Of a DNA stretch of 6,553 nucleotides, positions 6,544 to 6,553 are shown piece by piece. Origin of the DNA: Porticoccaceae bacterium (GTDB lineage: Bacteria > Pseudomonadota > Gammaproteobacteria > Pseudomonadales > Porticoccaceae); NCBI GenBank assembly GCA_017858295.1, contig JAFMBU010000092.1, positions 1-6,553 on the forward strand. Direction: 5' to 3'. The notes under the pieces are model-generated. The model worked only from the letters and a program-made list of their open reading frames with translations, was not told where the DNA came from and did no database searches. A program made the position numbers and the translations under genes. Within the stretch, counting starts at the first letter, position 1; each line of letters begins with the position of its first letter.

Positions 6544-6553
6544 CGGTTGTCCT

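Overview
The window is a stretch of bacterial chromosome holding five housekeeping genes for translation and RNA metabolism, all on the minus strand. In transcription order (right to left) they are infB, rbfA, truB, rpsO and pnp. This is the distal part of the classical nusA-infB-rbfA-truB-rpsO-pnp operon of Gammaproteobacteria. The proteins read as close relatives of the Escherichia coli versions: S15 has the same 89-residue length, PNPase keeps every catalytic residue with a numbering shift of only one, and TruB has its catalytic Asp at the same position, 48. The differences (a longer IF2 with its own Pro-Glu repeat and basic linker, and moderate base composition) suggest a free-living, perhaps marine, gammaproteobacterium outside the Enterobacteriaceae. 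I cannot name the genus.

Layout on the minus strand, from 6553 down to 1: a strong Shine-Dalgarno sequence and complete infB (6543-3850); a 12-base gap; rbfA (3837-3433); a 2-base gap; truB (3430-2489), which starts at TTG; an 83-base gap with several inverted repeats, the likely S15-responsive leader; rpsO (2405-2136); a 243-base gap with a terminator-like hairpin (2104-2124) and a long imperfect hairpin (1944-2022) that resembles the RNase III-processed pnp leader of E. coli; then pnp from 1892 to the window edge. The pnp reading frame is open and undamaged but is cut off at residue 630, at the beginning of its S1 domain. No stretch longer than 300 bases lacks a gene.

The genes share one theme. 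IF2 places initiator tRNA on the 30S subunit, RbfA matures the 30S subunit in the cold, TruB modifies U55 of tRNA, S15 nucleates the 30S platform, and PNPase degrades and processes RNA. The first three are packed tightly enough for coupled translation. The two long gaps flank rpsO and pnp, the two genes known in E. coli to be autoregulated at the RNA level, and both gaps hold the sort of RNA structure such control would need.

I found no mobile element, CRISPR array, RNA gene, phage remnant or unfamiliar gene. Every other long open frame, including the 255-codon plus-strand frame at 4891-5658, lies antisense or out of frame within one of the five genes. The points worth a second look are the leader RNA structures, the TTG start of truB, and the lineage-specific N-terminal half of IF2.
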